From Caldifarciminota bacterium (GTDB lineage Bacteria > Hydrothermota > Tepidihabitantia > B3-TA06), in assembly GCA_016934635.1 (NCBI GenBank), contig JAFGSK010000081.1, positions 38,052 to 102,051 on the forward strand: a DNA stretch of 64,000 nucleotides. The letters are read 5' to 3'. Shown piece by piece: positions 51,251-59,238 of the stretch; positions within the stretch are counted from its first letter, which is position 1; every line of letters starts with the position of its first letter. Below the pieces are notes generated by a model. It searched no databases and was not told where the DNA came from. It saw only the letters and a list, made by a program, of their open reading frames with translations. Position numbers and translations under genes: made by a program.

Positions 51251-52468
51251 GTGCTTTTTGACGCTAGCCATTTATTTTCCAATTCGGCAAAGCGAATGCG
51301 CCGCTCCGAGATACGAGAGTTATTGAAACTCACCCGAAAACCTGATATCATTAGCTTTGCCGGGGGTCTGCCTGCACCTGACCTCTTTCCTATTGAAGAT
51401 TTTAAGGAAATAGCTGTACAGGTCCTCGATGAGAAAGGTGCAACAGCTTTACAGTACGGACCCACAGAAGGCGACCCCGGATTGATTGAACAGCTGGTTG
51501 CGTTTGAAGGACGCGGAGGTGTCGAGATCACACCCGAGCAGGTACTGGTTACCACCGCATCCCAGCAAGGACTTGATCTTGTAGCCAAGGTATTCGTCAA
51601 CGAAGGAGAACCAATAGTTCTGGGACTGCCCTCATATATCGGTGGTCTTCAGTCATTCAATTGTTACGGCGCAGATATGCATGGAGTCAAACACGACAAC
51701 CACGGTATGCGTATAGACTCTCTCAAGGCTACGCTTGAGAAACTTTCAAACCAGGGAAAAACCCCAAGGTTCATCTACGTGGTTCCCGATTTCCAGAACC
51801 CTTCCGGTGTAACCATGCCCAAGGAGCGCAGACTCCAGGTCCTTGGTCTGGCCAAGAAGTACAACACCCTGGTTATAGAAGACACACCCTACCGTGAGCT
51901 TCGGTTCGAGGGCGAGCACGAACCGCCGTTTATCCTTTTAGACGATGACGAACGTGTTATAACCTTGCATACCTTTTCCAAGATACTTATACCAGGGTTC
52001 CGCACCGGATGGCTCATCACCCGCAACAAGCAAGTTATGGATAAGCTAGTAATGGCAAAGCAGCCCGCCGACCTATGCACCAACACCTTTGGTCAGATGA
52101 TCCTTGCCGAGTATATGAAGCGGGGCCTTCTGGATAAGCAGATAGAGGTTATTAAGAAAGCGTATAAGAAAAAGAGGCAGATCATCCTGGACGCCTTTGA
52201 AAAAAACATGCCCAAAATAGAAGGCCTTTCCTGGACCATGCCTGAAGGCGGACTTTTCTTATGGGTACGTCTGCCTGAGTATATGAGCGCCACCGAGATA
52301 TTCCCGAAGGCGATCGATAAGAAGGTAGCTTACGTTGTCGGCACCGCGTTCCACTGCGACGGTGGAGGTCAGAATACCATGCGCATTAACTTCAGCTTTC
52401 CTTCCGAAGATCAAATCAAGGAAGGCGCAAAACGTCTGGCTAATCTCATTGCCGAAGCTGTAGAGTAA
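51251..52468 (+). CDS. PLP-dependent aminotransferase, 2-aminoadipate transaminase/LysN type
   Basis: This fold type I aminotransferase has ISFAGGLPAPDLFP near residue 34, ALQYGPTEGDPGLIEQLVAF near 66, VVPDFQNPSGVTM near 168 and HTFSKILIPGFRTGW, whose Lys244 should form the Schiff base with PLP. FLWVRLPEY and a final FSFPSEDQIKEGAKRLANL complete the family pattern (AAT-I, class I/II, LysN/ARO8-like). At 405 residues it is full length. It probably acts on a 2-oxo acid such as 2-oxoadipate or an aromatic. GTG is the start: AGGAGG stands 4 nt upstream, whereas the longer alternative (51191) has no ribosome site. Confidence 0.88.
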   Translation: MLFDASHLFSNSAKRMRRSEIRELLKLTRKPDIISFAGGLPAPDLFPIEDFKEIAVQVLDEKGATALQYGPTEGDPGLIEQLVAFEGRGGVEITPEQVLVTTASQQGLDLVAKVFVNEGEPIVLGLPSYIGGLQSFNCYGADMHGVKHDNHGMRIDSLKATLEKLSNQGKTPRFIYVVPDFQNPSGVTMPKERRLQVLGLAKKYNTLVIEDTPYRELRFEGEHEPPFILLDDDERVITLHTFSKILIPGFRTGWLITRNKQVMDKLVMAKQPADLCTNTFGQMILAEYMKRGLLDKQIEVIKKAYKKKRQIILDAFEKNMPKIEGLSWTMPEGGLFLWVRLPEYMSATEIFPKAIDKKVAYVVGTAFHCDGGGQNTMRINFSFPSEDQIKEGAKRLANLIAEAVE

Positions 52469-52477
52469 TTAAATGCT

Positions 52478-52500
52478 CCTTTCGTCCTATGGACGAAAGG
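52478..52500 (+). terminator. hairpin after the aminotransferase
   Basis: A perfect 10-bp stem with a 3-nt loop (CCTTTCGTCC TAT GGACGAAAGG) starts 9 bp after the stop codon. There is no run of T, so termination may be inefficient or Rho-assisted. Confidence 0.55.
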
Positions 52501-52723
52501 TCGCAAAACTTCTAAGATGTGTAAGGGTGAGGCATGGGACTGTGCCAAAAGTCAAGAAAACCAGACAAGGGGTTTAAATCCCTTGTTTCAACCTGGGTGT
52601 TCGCTACGTATTCATGCGACTTACTAACCACATTTGCTCTGAGTTGTATGGCTAAAAGTGTCCCAGCAGGGATGTCGACCCAGTTCGCATACCTCGTCCT
52701 CTTTTTTTCTAAAAAATTTGGAG

Positions 52724-52783
52724 TGCAACAACCGTGTTGTTGCATATTACATCACTTACTTCTTTTCCCGCTGACGGGAAAAG
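52724..52783. other. two further perfect hairpins in the same gap
   Basis: TGCAACAAC-CGT-GTTGTTGCA (52724-52744) and CTTTTCCCG-CTGA-CGGGAAAAG (52762-52783) follow the first hairpin. They lie just past the stop of the beta-helix gene on the minus strand, where they could end that transcript. I see no gene in 52501-52723. Confidence 0.5.
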
Positions 52784-52792
52784 GAGGATCTA

Positions 52793-54208
52793 CTATGGCC
52801 CCACGTCGCCGTCTCGGTTGTCATGGAAAGAGTTATTAGCTAAAAGGTCAACAGGATTCAGATCCGAGTAGTAAAGGTATATCCCCCACGAGTCGCTCGA
52901 GGCTATCTCGCAGCCTGTAATCGCAGGCGATGAAACACTCAAGTAGATTGCACCGTAACCGTTGCCGCCTCCGTATTCCACAGTGCAGTCTTTAAGTTCA
53001 CTCCCCGCGTCCATGGTATAATCCTCGAAAGTGATTCCGAGCCAATCGCCTCGAGAGGCCGGGGAAGCCGCCGAGGTGAAGGTGACTCCATCGGCTCTGA
53101 GTGCACCTGATTCCGAGTAGCCGACGTAGAATCCTGCTCCTGCCATGAACTTTAAAATACAGCCCGACGCTATTGTAAGGATCGGACTTGCGTTACCTTC
53201 CACCGTAACGTCGTCCTTGATCACGTACGGAACACCGTGGTTGCGCCACGTACAGGTGATTGTAACGTCATCGTAGTCGACTACGACGCCTTGCTTCGAG
53301 TTTCCTGAAAAGTCGTTGCCCGAACCCAGGGTGTGAACCTGACCTGCCCTGATGTATATGGGGTAATCAGCATTCTCGGTAACCTCATTATTGCTGAAGG
53401 CGTCGAACCCTTCGTCATCCGCATAAATACCGTAGCTTGAACTGCGGCGAATCGTTGATTTGGTGATGGAAGGGGAAGCGGCATTGCACTGGATTTCTCC
53501 GTATCCGTTGCCGCCCCCGTACTCGATGACACAGTAATCGAGCACTGTCGCTGCATCGATCGTGTAATCATCAAATACAATACCCAGCCAGTCGCCAGGC
53601 GATGCCGGATTCACGTTGCTCGTAAAATAGATCAGCGAACCTGAGCTTCCTTGCGCAACGAGTGCGCCCGGAGCGGAGTAACCTATCCAAAGCCCTGTAC
53701 CTGAATTGAACCTCACGATTACCCCAGGCTCCAGGGTAAGGGTAGCCTCGACGGTTACGTCGCCGACTACGATGTGCGGGTTATCTGCCGCGTGCCATAT
53801 TTCGTTTTCCCTTATGTATCCTGAGTGCTCCATGCCTTCTCCGGCGCCTCCGGTAATGGTGACGGCGACATTGTCGGCACCCATGTTTTCAGAACCGTCA
53901 TAGGCCCTTACCTGGATGGTGTGACCGGAACCAGGGGTTTCTGCACTTGCATCCCAGGAATATGTATATTCCGAGTCCGTACCGGTGGTAACGGTGTCTT
54001 TCGGATTGCCGTCTATGTAGAATTCGACCCTTGAGACTTCCTCGTTGTCCGTAATCGTCGCCTTGATCTCCACGTTGCCTGAGACGACAGCGTTGTTTGC
54101 GGGTTGAGTTATGGTTACCTCGGGCGATTCGGTGTCCTCGGAATCGCAGCTGACAAACCAGATGAAACCTGAAACCAGCAAGGATGTAAGAAGTGTACGC
54201 TTGAGCAT
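52793..54208 (-). CDS. lipoprotein with Ig-like domain and parallel beta-helix repeats
   Basis: A lipobox (FVSC, Cys21) is followed by SPEVTITQPANNAVVSGNVE and EFYIDGNPKDTV, a bacterial Ig-like domain (25-115). The remaining 350 residues contain two long homologous modules: LTLEPGVIVRFNSGTGLWIG to ITKSTIRRSSSYGIYADDEG, and LTIASGCILKFMAGAGFYVG to AITGCEIASSDSWGIYLYYS. Both have DWLGI.F.DYT and IEYGGGNGYG or VEYGGGNGYG, hence a right-handed beta-helix like polysaccharide-active or surface adhesion proteins. No catalytic triad is obvious. Confidence 0.78.
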   Translation of the reverse strand: MLKRTLLTSLLVSGFIWFVSCDSEDTESPEVTITQPANNAVVSGNVEIKATITDNEEVSRVEFYIDGNPKDTVTTGTDSEYTYSWDASAETPGSGHTIQVRAYDGSENMGADNVAVTITGGAGEGMEHSGYIRENEIWHAADNPHIVVGDVTVEATLTLEPGVIVRFNSGTGLWIGYSAPGALVAQGSSGSLIYFTSNVNPASPGDWLGIVFDDYTIDAATVLDYCVIEYGGGNGYGEIQCNAASPSITKSTIRRSSSYGIYADDEGFDAFSNNEVTENADYPIYIRAGQVHTLGSGNDFSGNSKQGVVVDYDDVTITCTWRNHGVPYVIKDDVTVEGNASPILTIASGCILKFMAGAGFYVGYSESGALRADGVTFTSAASPASRGDWLGITFEDYTMDAGSELKDCTVEYGGGNGYGAIYLSVSSPAITGCEIASSDSWGIYLYYSDLNPVDLLANNSFHDNRDGDVGP

Positions 54209-54248
54209 TTCTCCTCCTTTGTAAGGAACTTTCTTCTATGCTAATTCG

Positions 54249-54276
54249 ACAATACACCTATCTCGTTGGTTGTCAA
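54249..54276 (-). promoter_or_regulatory. promoter of the beta-helix lipoprotein
   Basis: On the minus strand TTGACA (54271-54276) and TATTGT (54249-54254) are 16 bp apart. GGAGGAG precedes the ATG at 54208. Confidence 0.65.
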
Positions 54277-54366
54277 GTTTATTCTACAGTGCGGCGTTAT
54301 AACCTTGCTCATAATTTGTAAAGGAAGTGTACAATTCATCACCTTAAAGCAAAACGTTCTGTCGGG

Positions 54367-54394
54367 TTGACAAGAATCTCAATGTGACTATCCT
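54367..54394 (+). promoter_or_regulatory. promoter of the glycosyltransferase gene
   Basis: TTGACA at 54367-54372 and TATCCT at 54389-54394 are 16 bp apart; a leader of about 95 nt follows. Confidence 0.5.
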
Positions 54395-54492
54395 CAGCTT
54401 ATGGCAGGGCGCAGCGCGTCGGTAGGCAGATTCGTGGGTTTGCTTGATCCTCGTGTGGTTTTCGTATTTCTAAGAGCTTTCAGGGGAAACCG

Positions 54493-55710
54493 ATGAGCGG
54501 CATTTGGGTTTACCTTCAGTTACTCACAATAATCTTTCTTGTCTTTCTCATATTGATCGCTTTGACAAACACCCGTGCTTTTCGGAAGCTCGGTGACTAT
54601 CCTCCGGCCTCGCGTCTACCGAGGGTATCGATTCTCGTTCCGGCACGTAACGAAGAGAAAAATATCGAACCATGTGTACGTCTGCTTCTGGCACAGGACT
54701 ACCCGGATTTCGAGGTGCTCGTACTAGATGACGAGTCCTCTGACAGAACTTGGAAAATCCTTAAGTACCTTGCCAAAAAAGACAATCGTCTTAAGATCGT
54801 CAAAGGTAGTCCGTTGCCTGAAGGATGGATAGGCAAGCACTGGGCGTGTCATCAGCTCGTAGGAAAAGCCTCTGGTGATTTAATCCTTTTTACCGATGCG
54901 GATACGCGTCATAGGCCTGAGACCTTGAATGATGCGGTGGCTGCGTTCGAGGCCGAGGATGCCGATTTCCTGACCGCCTTACCTCGAGAAGAAGCCCATA
55001 GTCTGGGCGAGAAGCTGACAATACCCATCATGTCGTTCGGCATCATTTCCTTTTTGCCGATTCGGATCGCCCATCGAAGTCATTCTCCCCTCCTTTCTCT
55101 TTCAGTCGGTCAGTTCATGATGGTCAGGAAAAAAACTTACGAGGAGATAGGCGGGCACGAAGCCGTGCGAACCAACGTACTCGATGACGTGGCCATGGGG
55201 CGCAGGATTAAATCCCTGGGTCTGCATTGGAGAATCGTGGACGCAAGCTACCACGTGAACTGCAGGATGTACACCAGCCTGCAGGAAGTTTCCAACGGCT
55301 TCAGCAAGAATCTCTTTGCTACCTTCGGGAACAGCGTATTCATTTACATCCCTGTTTGGCTTTGGCTTACCGCGGTATTCATCTTTCCGGTGTTCGTGTT
55401 AGGGTTGGCCGCTGCAGGCGGAAATGTATCCGATAAATGCATCGCGCTTGCTTTGGTTACCATCGGCTGTTCATTCATTGTGTGGGGCATAACCCATCTG
55501 CGGTTCCGCTATCCCATTTACCTAACTTTCCTCTACCCGGTGATGGTTTTTTTGTGGGTTGTGATGGCCATGCGTTCAATGGTTCTGAGCCTTGCCGGGC
55601 AAACCTTCTGGAAGGGACGAACCATCGACGTACCCGAGGAGATGCTCGGTGACAGGGTTAATGAGTTCGACGAAGAAGAGTTAGAAGAACTCAAGGACAA
55701 GCACGCCTGA
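54493..55710 (+). CDS. family 2 glycosyltransferase (CruC/CrtQ-like), membrane bound
   Basis: An N-terminal transmembrane helix (LQLLTIIFLVFLILIALT) is followed by a GT-A domain: RVSILVPARNEEKNIEPCVR, FEVLVLDDESSDRTWKILKY (the DxD-like DDE) and LILFTDADTRHRPETLNDAV (DAD). LDDVAMGRRIKSLGLHWRIV carries the catalytic Asp and the QxxRW-like equivalent. Three C-terminal helices (about 280-385) end in a cytoplasmic acidic tail. The family transfers sugar to carotenoid or lipid acceptors at the inner membrane. No carotenoid genes are adjacent. Confidence 0.85.
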   Translation: MSGIWVYLQLLTIIFLVFLILIALTNTRAFRKLGDYPPASRLPRVSILVPARNEEKNIEPCVRLLLAQDYPDFEVLVLDDESSDRTWKILKYLAKKDNRLKIVKGSPLPEGWIGKHWACHQLVGKASGDLILFTDADTRHRPETLNDAVAAFEAEDADFLTALPREEAHSLGEKLTIPIMSFGIISFLPIRIAHRSHSPLLSLSVGQFMMVRKKTYEEIGGHEAVRTNVLDDVAMGRRIKSLGLHWRIVDASYHVNCRMYTSLQEVSNGFSKNLFATFGNSVFIYIPVWLWLTAVFIFPVFVLGLAAAGGNVSDKCIALALVTIGCSFIVWGITHLRFRYPIYLTFLYPVMVFLWVVMAMRSMVLSLAGQTFWKGRTIDVPEEMLGDRVNEFDEEELEELKDKHA

Positions 55711-55716
55711 GTTATT

Positions 55717-56313
55717 TTAATACCAGGTTGTGTCCGATCCCTTGCGCAGGAACAGGAACTTATCCAGGGTGTGGACGCTGTCCTGGTCGGATGCAGTTAT
55801 TAGACTTTGCCAGGTCGTGCCTAGTCCTTTAACCCGGCTTACCGTATGAAAAACCGGACCTTCACTTGATGCATAGTTGAGTTTTATCTTCAGGGTGTCG
55901 CCTGAGTAGAAAATCGAAAAGAAATTATATAGGTCTTGAATCGTATCTGTTTGAGGATTAACAAGGTTTATTGTCTTCCCGACTCTAATCTTGCCTTGTC
56001 CTTCCAGAAATACGAATACGCTATCATTGATTATCTCTATAGGATCGGCAAGGTCGTCGAAGTAGCCCTCAAGATCGAATGTGCAACTGGTGTTCGTTCC
56101 TGTTGAATCGAGAACCAGCACGTGGTAAGCCTGGGTATCAATGGAGACTAAGTCGCCGTTCTGGAAGATGCTTGTGTACTCCTCGTAGTACCATTCATAA
56201 TCCTCGCCGAAAGGAAAGTAGGTTGTGTCAAGGTCCAGGCTCAAAGGTTCCTCGCTACAGTCAATTATCAGGAAAACTGCAGTCAATATTACGACGACCA
56301 GGGCTTTCTTCAT
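55717..56313 (-). CDS. small lipoprotein of unknown function, paralog 1
   Basis: A lipobox-like end (LIIDC, Cys19) is followed by LDLDTTYFPFGEDYEWYYEE, the FPxGxGYxWxY opening strand, and a beta-rich domain of about 170 residues ending in TVSRVKGLGTTWQSLITASD. The upstream gene is a paralog with the same start and the same VKGVGT segment. Both are probably on one transcript from 56937-56964. The role is unknown. Confidence 0.7.
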   Translation of the reverse strand: MKKALVVVILTAVFLIIDCSEEPLSLDLDTTYFPFGEDYEWYYEEYTSIFQNGDLVSIDTQAYHVLVLDSTGTNTSCTFDLEGYFDDLADPIEIINDSVFVFLEGQGKIRVGKTINLVNPQTDTIQDLYNFFSIFYSGDTLKIKLNYASSEGPVFHTVSRVKGLGTTWQSLITASDQDSVHTLDKFLFLRKGSDTTWY

Positions 56314-56325
56314 TCATTCCCTCCT

Positions 56326-56901
56326 TTAAGGGTACCTTTGTCCTTCAGGCGTGGTGAAAGACAGTAGGCTGTCTTTTATGTACAGATACGCACTCGGTTC
56401 ATTATACCGGTATTCCTGCGAAATTGTACCGACTCCCTTCACTCGTACGATTTCAATCTCATCCACCCAGTAACCTGTGGTATCCCCGTCTGAATGAGTA
56501 ATACACAAAGTATCACCCGATGCAGGGGAGAGGTTTATCGTTGTGTCGAAAGGGTTTCCTCCAGGAATGTGCAACTCGACCCTACCATCCCAAATCTTAA
56601 CAGGGTTACCTACATCCAGTACCTGGCCCGGATAGCCTTCGCATCCCTTGCCTCGAAGTTTGAAGAGTAACGTATCTCCTTGCCAGGTTGAATCCGCAAC
56701 CCTCACCTTAAATGTATCCACCTTGTCCCAGTTTTCCTCCAACGTCTCGCCCCAGTTAGTGTAGCCTTGATTGTAACGTACGTATGTCCACGCGTAGCCA
56801 ATGCCGTAAGGGAAGCAGGTTGAGTCAAGGTTTGCACTAACGCTCTTAGTTTTACAACCGCTTAAAATCATACCTGTAATGAATACGAGCGTTTGTGTCA
56901 C
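56326..56901 (-). CDS. small lipoprotein of unknown function, paralog 2
   Basis: The lipobox is GMILSGC. The mature part opens with SANLDSTCFPYGIGYAWTYV, parallel to paralog 1, and contains EIEIVRVKGVGTISQEYRYN near the end. The given start is a GTG, but the only good ribosome-binding site (GGGAGG at about 56922-56927 on the minus strand) is placed for the codon GTA at 56914-56916, which would give a normal signal peptide with a Lys. Either translation uses a non-standard start or the start codon was mutated from ATG. The promoter lies about 20 bp further up. Confidence 0.65.
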   Translation of the reverse strand: MTQTLVFITGMILSGCKTKSVSANLDSTCFPYGIGYAWTYVRYNQGYTNWGETLEENWDKVDTFKVRVADSTWQGDTLLFKLRGKGCEGYPGQVLDVGNPVKIWDGRVELHIPGGNPFDTTINLSPASGDTLCITHSDGDTTGYWVDEIEIVRVKGVGTISQEYRYNEPSAYLYIKDSLLSFTTPEGQRYP

Positions 56902-56936
56902 GCAAATCTTTGCTACATCGACCTCCCGTTAGATAC

Positions 56937-56964
56937 ATGATAGTTTGAAATACCGACTTGTCAA
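56937..56964 (-). promoter_or_regulatory. promoter of the paired small lipoproteins
   Basis: On the minus strand TTGACA (56959-56964) and TATCAT (56937-56942) are 16 bp apart. It is back to back with the promoter at 56970-56998. Confidence 0.65.
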
Positions 56965-56969
56965 GCGGG

Positions 56970-56998
56970 TTGACAAGTCAAGGCTCCCTGTCTATACT
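56970..56998 (+). promoter_or_regulatory. promoter of the PrcB-domain gene
   Basis: TTGACA at 56970-56975 and TATACT at 56993-56998 are 17 bp apart. AAAAGGAG lies before the ATG at 57067. Confidence 0.65.
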
Positions 56999-57066
56999 TC
57001 CATCTAAGTCGGTTGAATTCAGTAACCTAGCATTTTGAGAAGTTTTGCAAGTGAAAAGGAGAAGGT

Positions 57067-57531
57067 ATGAAAAAGAAGTTAGTAATTTGGGTCGCTGCAG
57101 CGTTGATTCTTCTGGTGGCGTGTCCAGGAAAGTGCCTTAAACCGGTCGGTTCTGTAACGGCCATTAAATGCGGCAGCCTGCAGTATTCAGATGCCGGCGG
57201 GATGGTTTTCCGCGACGCAAAGAGCTGGGAGGCGTTCTGGGACGATCACTGCAGGGCGGTAAGTCTCGAAGGAGAAAACCTCGAAGCCCCTGAGGTGGAT
57301 TTTTCAGCCCAGATGCTGGTCGGGGTGTTTTCAGGAGAAAAACCCACCGGAGGCTACGGGATTAACATTCAGCGCGTGCTCGAAGGGTCGAAGTCGCTCG
57401 TGGTCGAGTACGTCGAGAAATCACCCGATCCTGATGCTATGGTGAGTCAGGTGATTACCTATCCTTGTCATATTGTAGCCATTCCCCGGTCGGATAAGAC
57501 CGTCGAGTTCAAAAGAACAAATAAGGATTGA
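57067..57531 (+). CDS. PrcB C-terminal-type domain protein, exported
   Basis: After a signal peptide ending in LLVACPGKC (possible lipobox), residues 35-150 match the PrcB C-terminal domain: MVFRDAKSWEAFWDDHC, VDFSAQMLVGVFSGEKPTGG followed by YGINIQRVLE, and SQVITYPCHIVAIPRSDKTV. In Treponema, PrcB forms part of a protease complex; elsewhere the domain occurs alone, as here. The role is unknown. A relic of the 3' end of a second copy lies about 760 bp downstream. The next gene follows after 25 bp. Confidence 0.8.
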   Translation: MKKKLVIWVAAALILLVACPGKCLKPVGSVTAIKCGSLQYSDAGGMVFRDAKSWEAFWDDHCRAVSLEGENLEAPEVDFSAQMLVGVFSGEKPTGGYGINIQRVLEGSKSLVVEYVEKSPDPDAMVSQVITYPCHIVAIPRSDKTVEFKRTNKD

Positions 57532-57556
57532 CGTCCGTTTAGCGGAGGCATCCACT

Positions 57557-58102
57557 ATGAAAACAAGAAAGGCATGCAAGGGGGAGAAGGTTCTGAAGTT
57601 GAGAGCGACGATGATAGAGGAGGTGCAGCAGCCTTCCAGAACGTTTCACGTTCTTGAGGATTCCACGCTCGATTCCCTAGCAGAGACTATAGTCTCAGGG
57701 TTCGGGTTCGATTTCGATCACGCCTTCGGATTTTACGACAACGTGGACAACTGGCTCGATTCCGGTGAAGGCTATGAGTTATTTGCAGACATAGGGGAGG
57801 AAAGCGAATTCCCCGGGGTTGAGAAGGCTAAAGTAAACGACGTTTTCAACCAGCCCGGGAAACAGATGTTTTTCGTATTCGACTACGGAGATCATTGGCC
57901 ATTTCTCGTTGAACTAGTTGGTACAGAAGACGCGAAGGAGGGGGAGACGTACTCCAAGTTAGTCGAGTCAGTGGGGGATGCACCTTTGCAGTACGGCGAC
58001 GAAGAGTTCGATGACGAGGACGAATTCGACGACGAAGATTTCGACAAGGACGAGGAAGACTTCAAGATTGACGAGGACGACGATGACGAGGGCAAGTGGT
58101 AA
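57557..58102 (+). CDS. plasmid pRiA4b ORF-3-like protein with acidic tail
   Basis: The family pattern is clear: LKLRATMIEEVQQPSRTFHV and LEDSTLDSLAETIVSGFGFD, then FDHAFGFYDN and MFFVFDYGDHWPFLVELVGT, and YSKLVESVGDAPLQYGDEE. The family name comes from ORFs in plasmids and mobile elements such as IS1096. From about residue 145 the protein is almost entirely Asp and Glu (EDEFDDEDFDKDEEDFKIDE). It is separated by 25 bp from the PrcB-domain gene and probably shares the transcript. The function is unknown. Confidence 0.82.
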   Translation: MKTRKACKGEKVLKLRATMIEEVQQPSRTFHVLEDSTLDSLAETIVSGFGFDFDHAFGFYDNVDNWLDSGEGYELFADIGEESEFPGVEKAKVNDVFNQPGKQMFFVFDYGDHWPFLVELVGTEDAKEGETYSKLVESVGDAPLQYGDEEFDDEDEFDDEDFDKDEEDFKIDEDDDDEGKW

Positions 58103-58294
58103 GGCATAACCAAGAACGATTGCTCAAAAAATCGACTCCACACATACAGGTTTTCCAATAATCCCTTTTGATTAAAACTTATTTGTTGTGGTGATATTAA
58201 AGGGATACGATGTGCCCCTTTGCATACCCGGCAATTGCCTTGGATCAAAACCTTGTCAGGATCGTCAGCTAACCCAGGACGCTGTGGGTATGGC

Positions 58295-58360
58295 ACTTGT
58301 CATATCGTAGCAATACCTCGCTCGGATAAGACGGTGGAGTTCAAACAGGTAAAGAAGTAA
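58295..58360 (+). pseudogene. 3' relic of a second PrcB-domain gene
   Basis: The frame TCHIVAIPRSDKTVEFKQVK, one more Lys and a stop is nearly identical to the last 22 codons of the complete gene (CHIVAIPRSDKTVEFKRTNK). No upstream part survives: the 190 bp between the pRiA4b gene and this stub have no matching frame. The synonymous changes show that the copy has diverged for some time. Confidence 0.75.
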
Positions 58361-58412
58361 CTCGATAGAACTTGACTTATAAAAAGGTCTGGGCGTAGTT
58401 CGTCTCAGGGAA

Positions 58413-58919
58413 TTACGTATTTGCGATACTAATGGCTACGGCAACAATAACCCTTATGATCCAAAACAGTACAGGTACTCCAAATACAATCGCGATAAGA
58501 ATTATAACCCATTTGGGGAACTTTCCTGAAGATGGTGAACCTCTTCTTCCAGAACCAATAGCTGATTCTTCGTGAGCCTTGCTTATGAGATAAGCATCAG
58601 GCATTGCTACAGCTGAGGCAATTTCCATAACGTCATCTTTTTTGTCCTGTTTTTTTCGAGCATGGGTTTCCGATTGTCTGGCGGTTTCGGCATATTTTTC
58701 AACGCAGTCTGCGCAGATGCCGTCCTTGAAGCCCTCCTCGGGTTTGAATTCCATGCAGTAAGGGCATTTCTTAAGTCTCGGCGGTCGAGGTTCAGGTTTC
58801 TTTCTCGCCCCTTCCTTATCGAAAACCGTGTAGCAGTTCTGACACATGAACCGGTACTTGCCGACCTGGATGGTTTCGGTCGATCCGCACTTAGGGCATT
58901 TGTGTTTACCTTCAGGCAT
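58413..58919 (-). CDS. zinc-ribbon membrane protein
   Basis: The N-terminus has CPKCGSTETIQVGKYRFMCQ, the first zinc ribbon (4 Cys), and a second ribbon KKCPYCMEFKPEEGFKDGIC. A Lys/Glu-rich linker leads to one transmembrane helix at the C-terminus (WVIILIAIVFGVPVLFWIIR). At 168 residues it is a tail-anchored protein with its zinc domains in the cytoplasm. The function is unknown. The promoter places the start at the first nucleotides of the mRNA. Confidence 0.75.
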   Translation of the reverse strand: MPEGKHKCPKCGSTETIQVGKYRFMCQNCYTVFDKEGARKKPEPRPPRLKKCPYCMEFKPEEGFKDGICADCVEKYAETARQSETHARKKQDKKDDVMEIASAVAMPDAYLISKAHEESAIGSGRRGSPSSGKFPKWVIILIAIVFGVPVLFWIIRVIVAVAISIANT

Positions 58920-58925
58920 CAGGTT

Positions 58926-58953
58926 ATTATAGGAGAGGGAAGTAGCTTGTCAA
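58926..58953 (-). promoter_or_regulatory. leaderless consensus promoter of the zinc-ribbon gene
   Basis: On the minus strand TTGACA (58948-58953) and TATAAT (58926-58931) are perfect and 16 bp apart, and the ATG follows after 6 nt. The gap up to the YitT relic (58954-59150) shows nothing else. Confidence 0.75.
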
Positions 58954-59150
58954 GAATTGCATGTAATAATCAATGCTACTATAATTGAAAGTATAACTCC
59001 CGCGGGTATTATATACAATATGTACTTGAGGGTTGTGTTTCTTCCATCATTTTACATTACACCCGCAAAGGGTTAATAATTCATCCGTGATGACGATCAC
59101 GAGTCAATACTATCAAAAACGGAGGGGCTATCAACAGGGGTTTACTGAGA

Positions 59151-59213
59151 TCAATTTCTTGGCCTGAAGCCCTTGCCAGGCGAAGGAAGTTTTCGATTCA
59201 TTCTGATTGTCAT
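59151..59213 (-). pseudogene. 3' relic of a second YitT gene
   Basis: On the minus strand a 20-codon frame ends in PGKGFRPRN and a stop. The complete YitT gene, 26 bp upstream on the same strand, ends in LGKGFRPRV and a stop. Seven residues in a row are identical at the same distance from the stop codon. It is probably the last remnant of a tandem duplicate. Confidence 0.5.
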
Positions 59214-59238
59214 TTTAACGGATAAGGTGATGAACTAG

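Noticed and set aside
52512..52839. Short frames on both strands in the hairpin-rich gap
   Set aside because: No ribosome-binding site, no family resemblance, and they contain the hairpins.
57892..58296. Minus-strand frame with CRVCKGAHRIP zinc-ribbon-like segment
   Set aside because: Most of it is the reverse of the Asp/Glu-rich tail of the pRiA4b-like gene (poly-Ser), and the CxxC segment alone is too short to support a gene.
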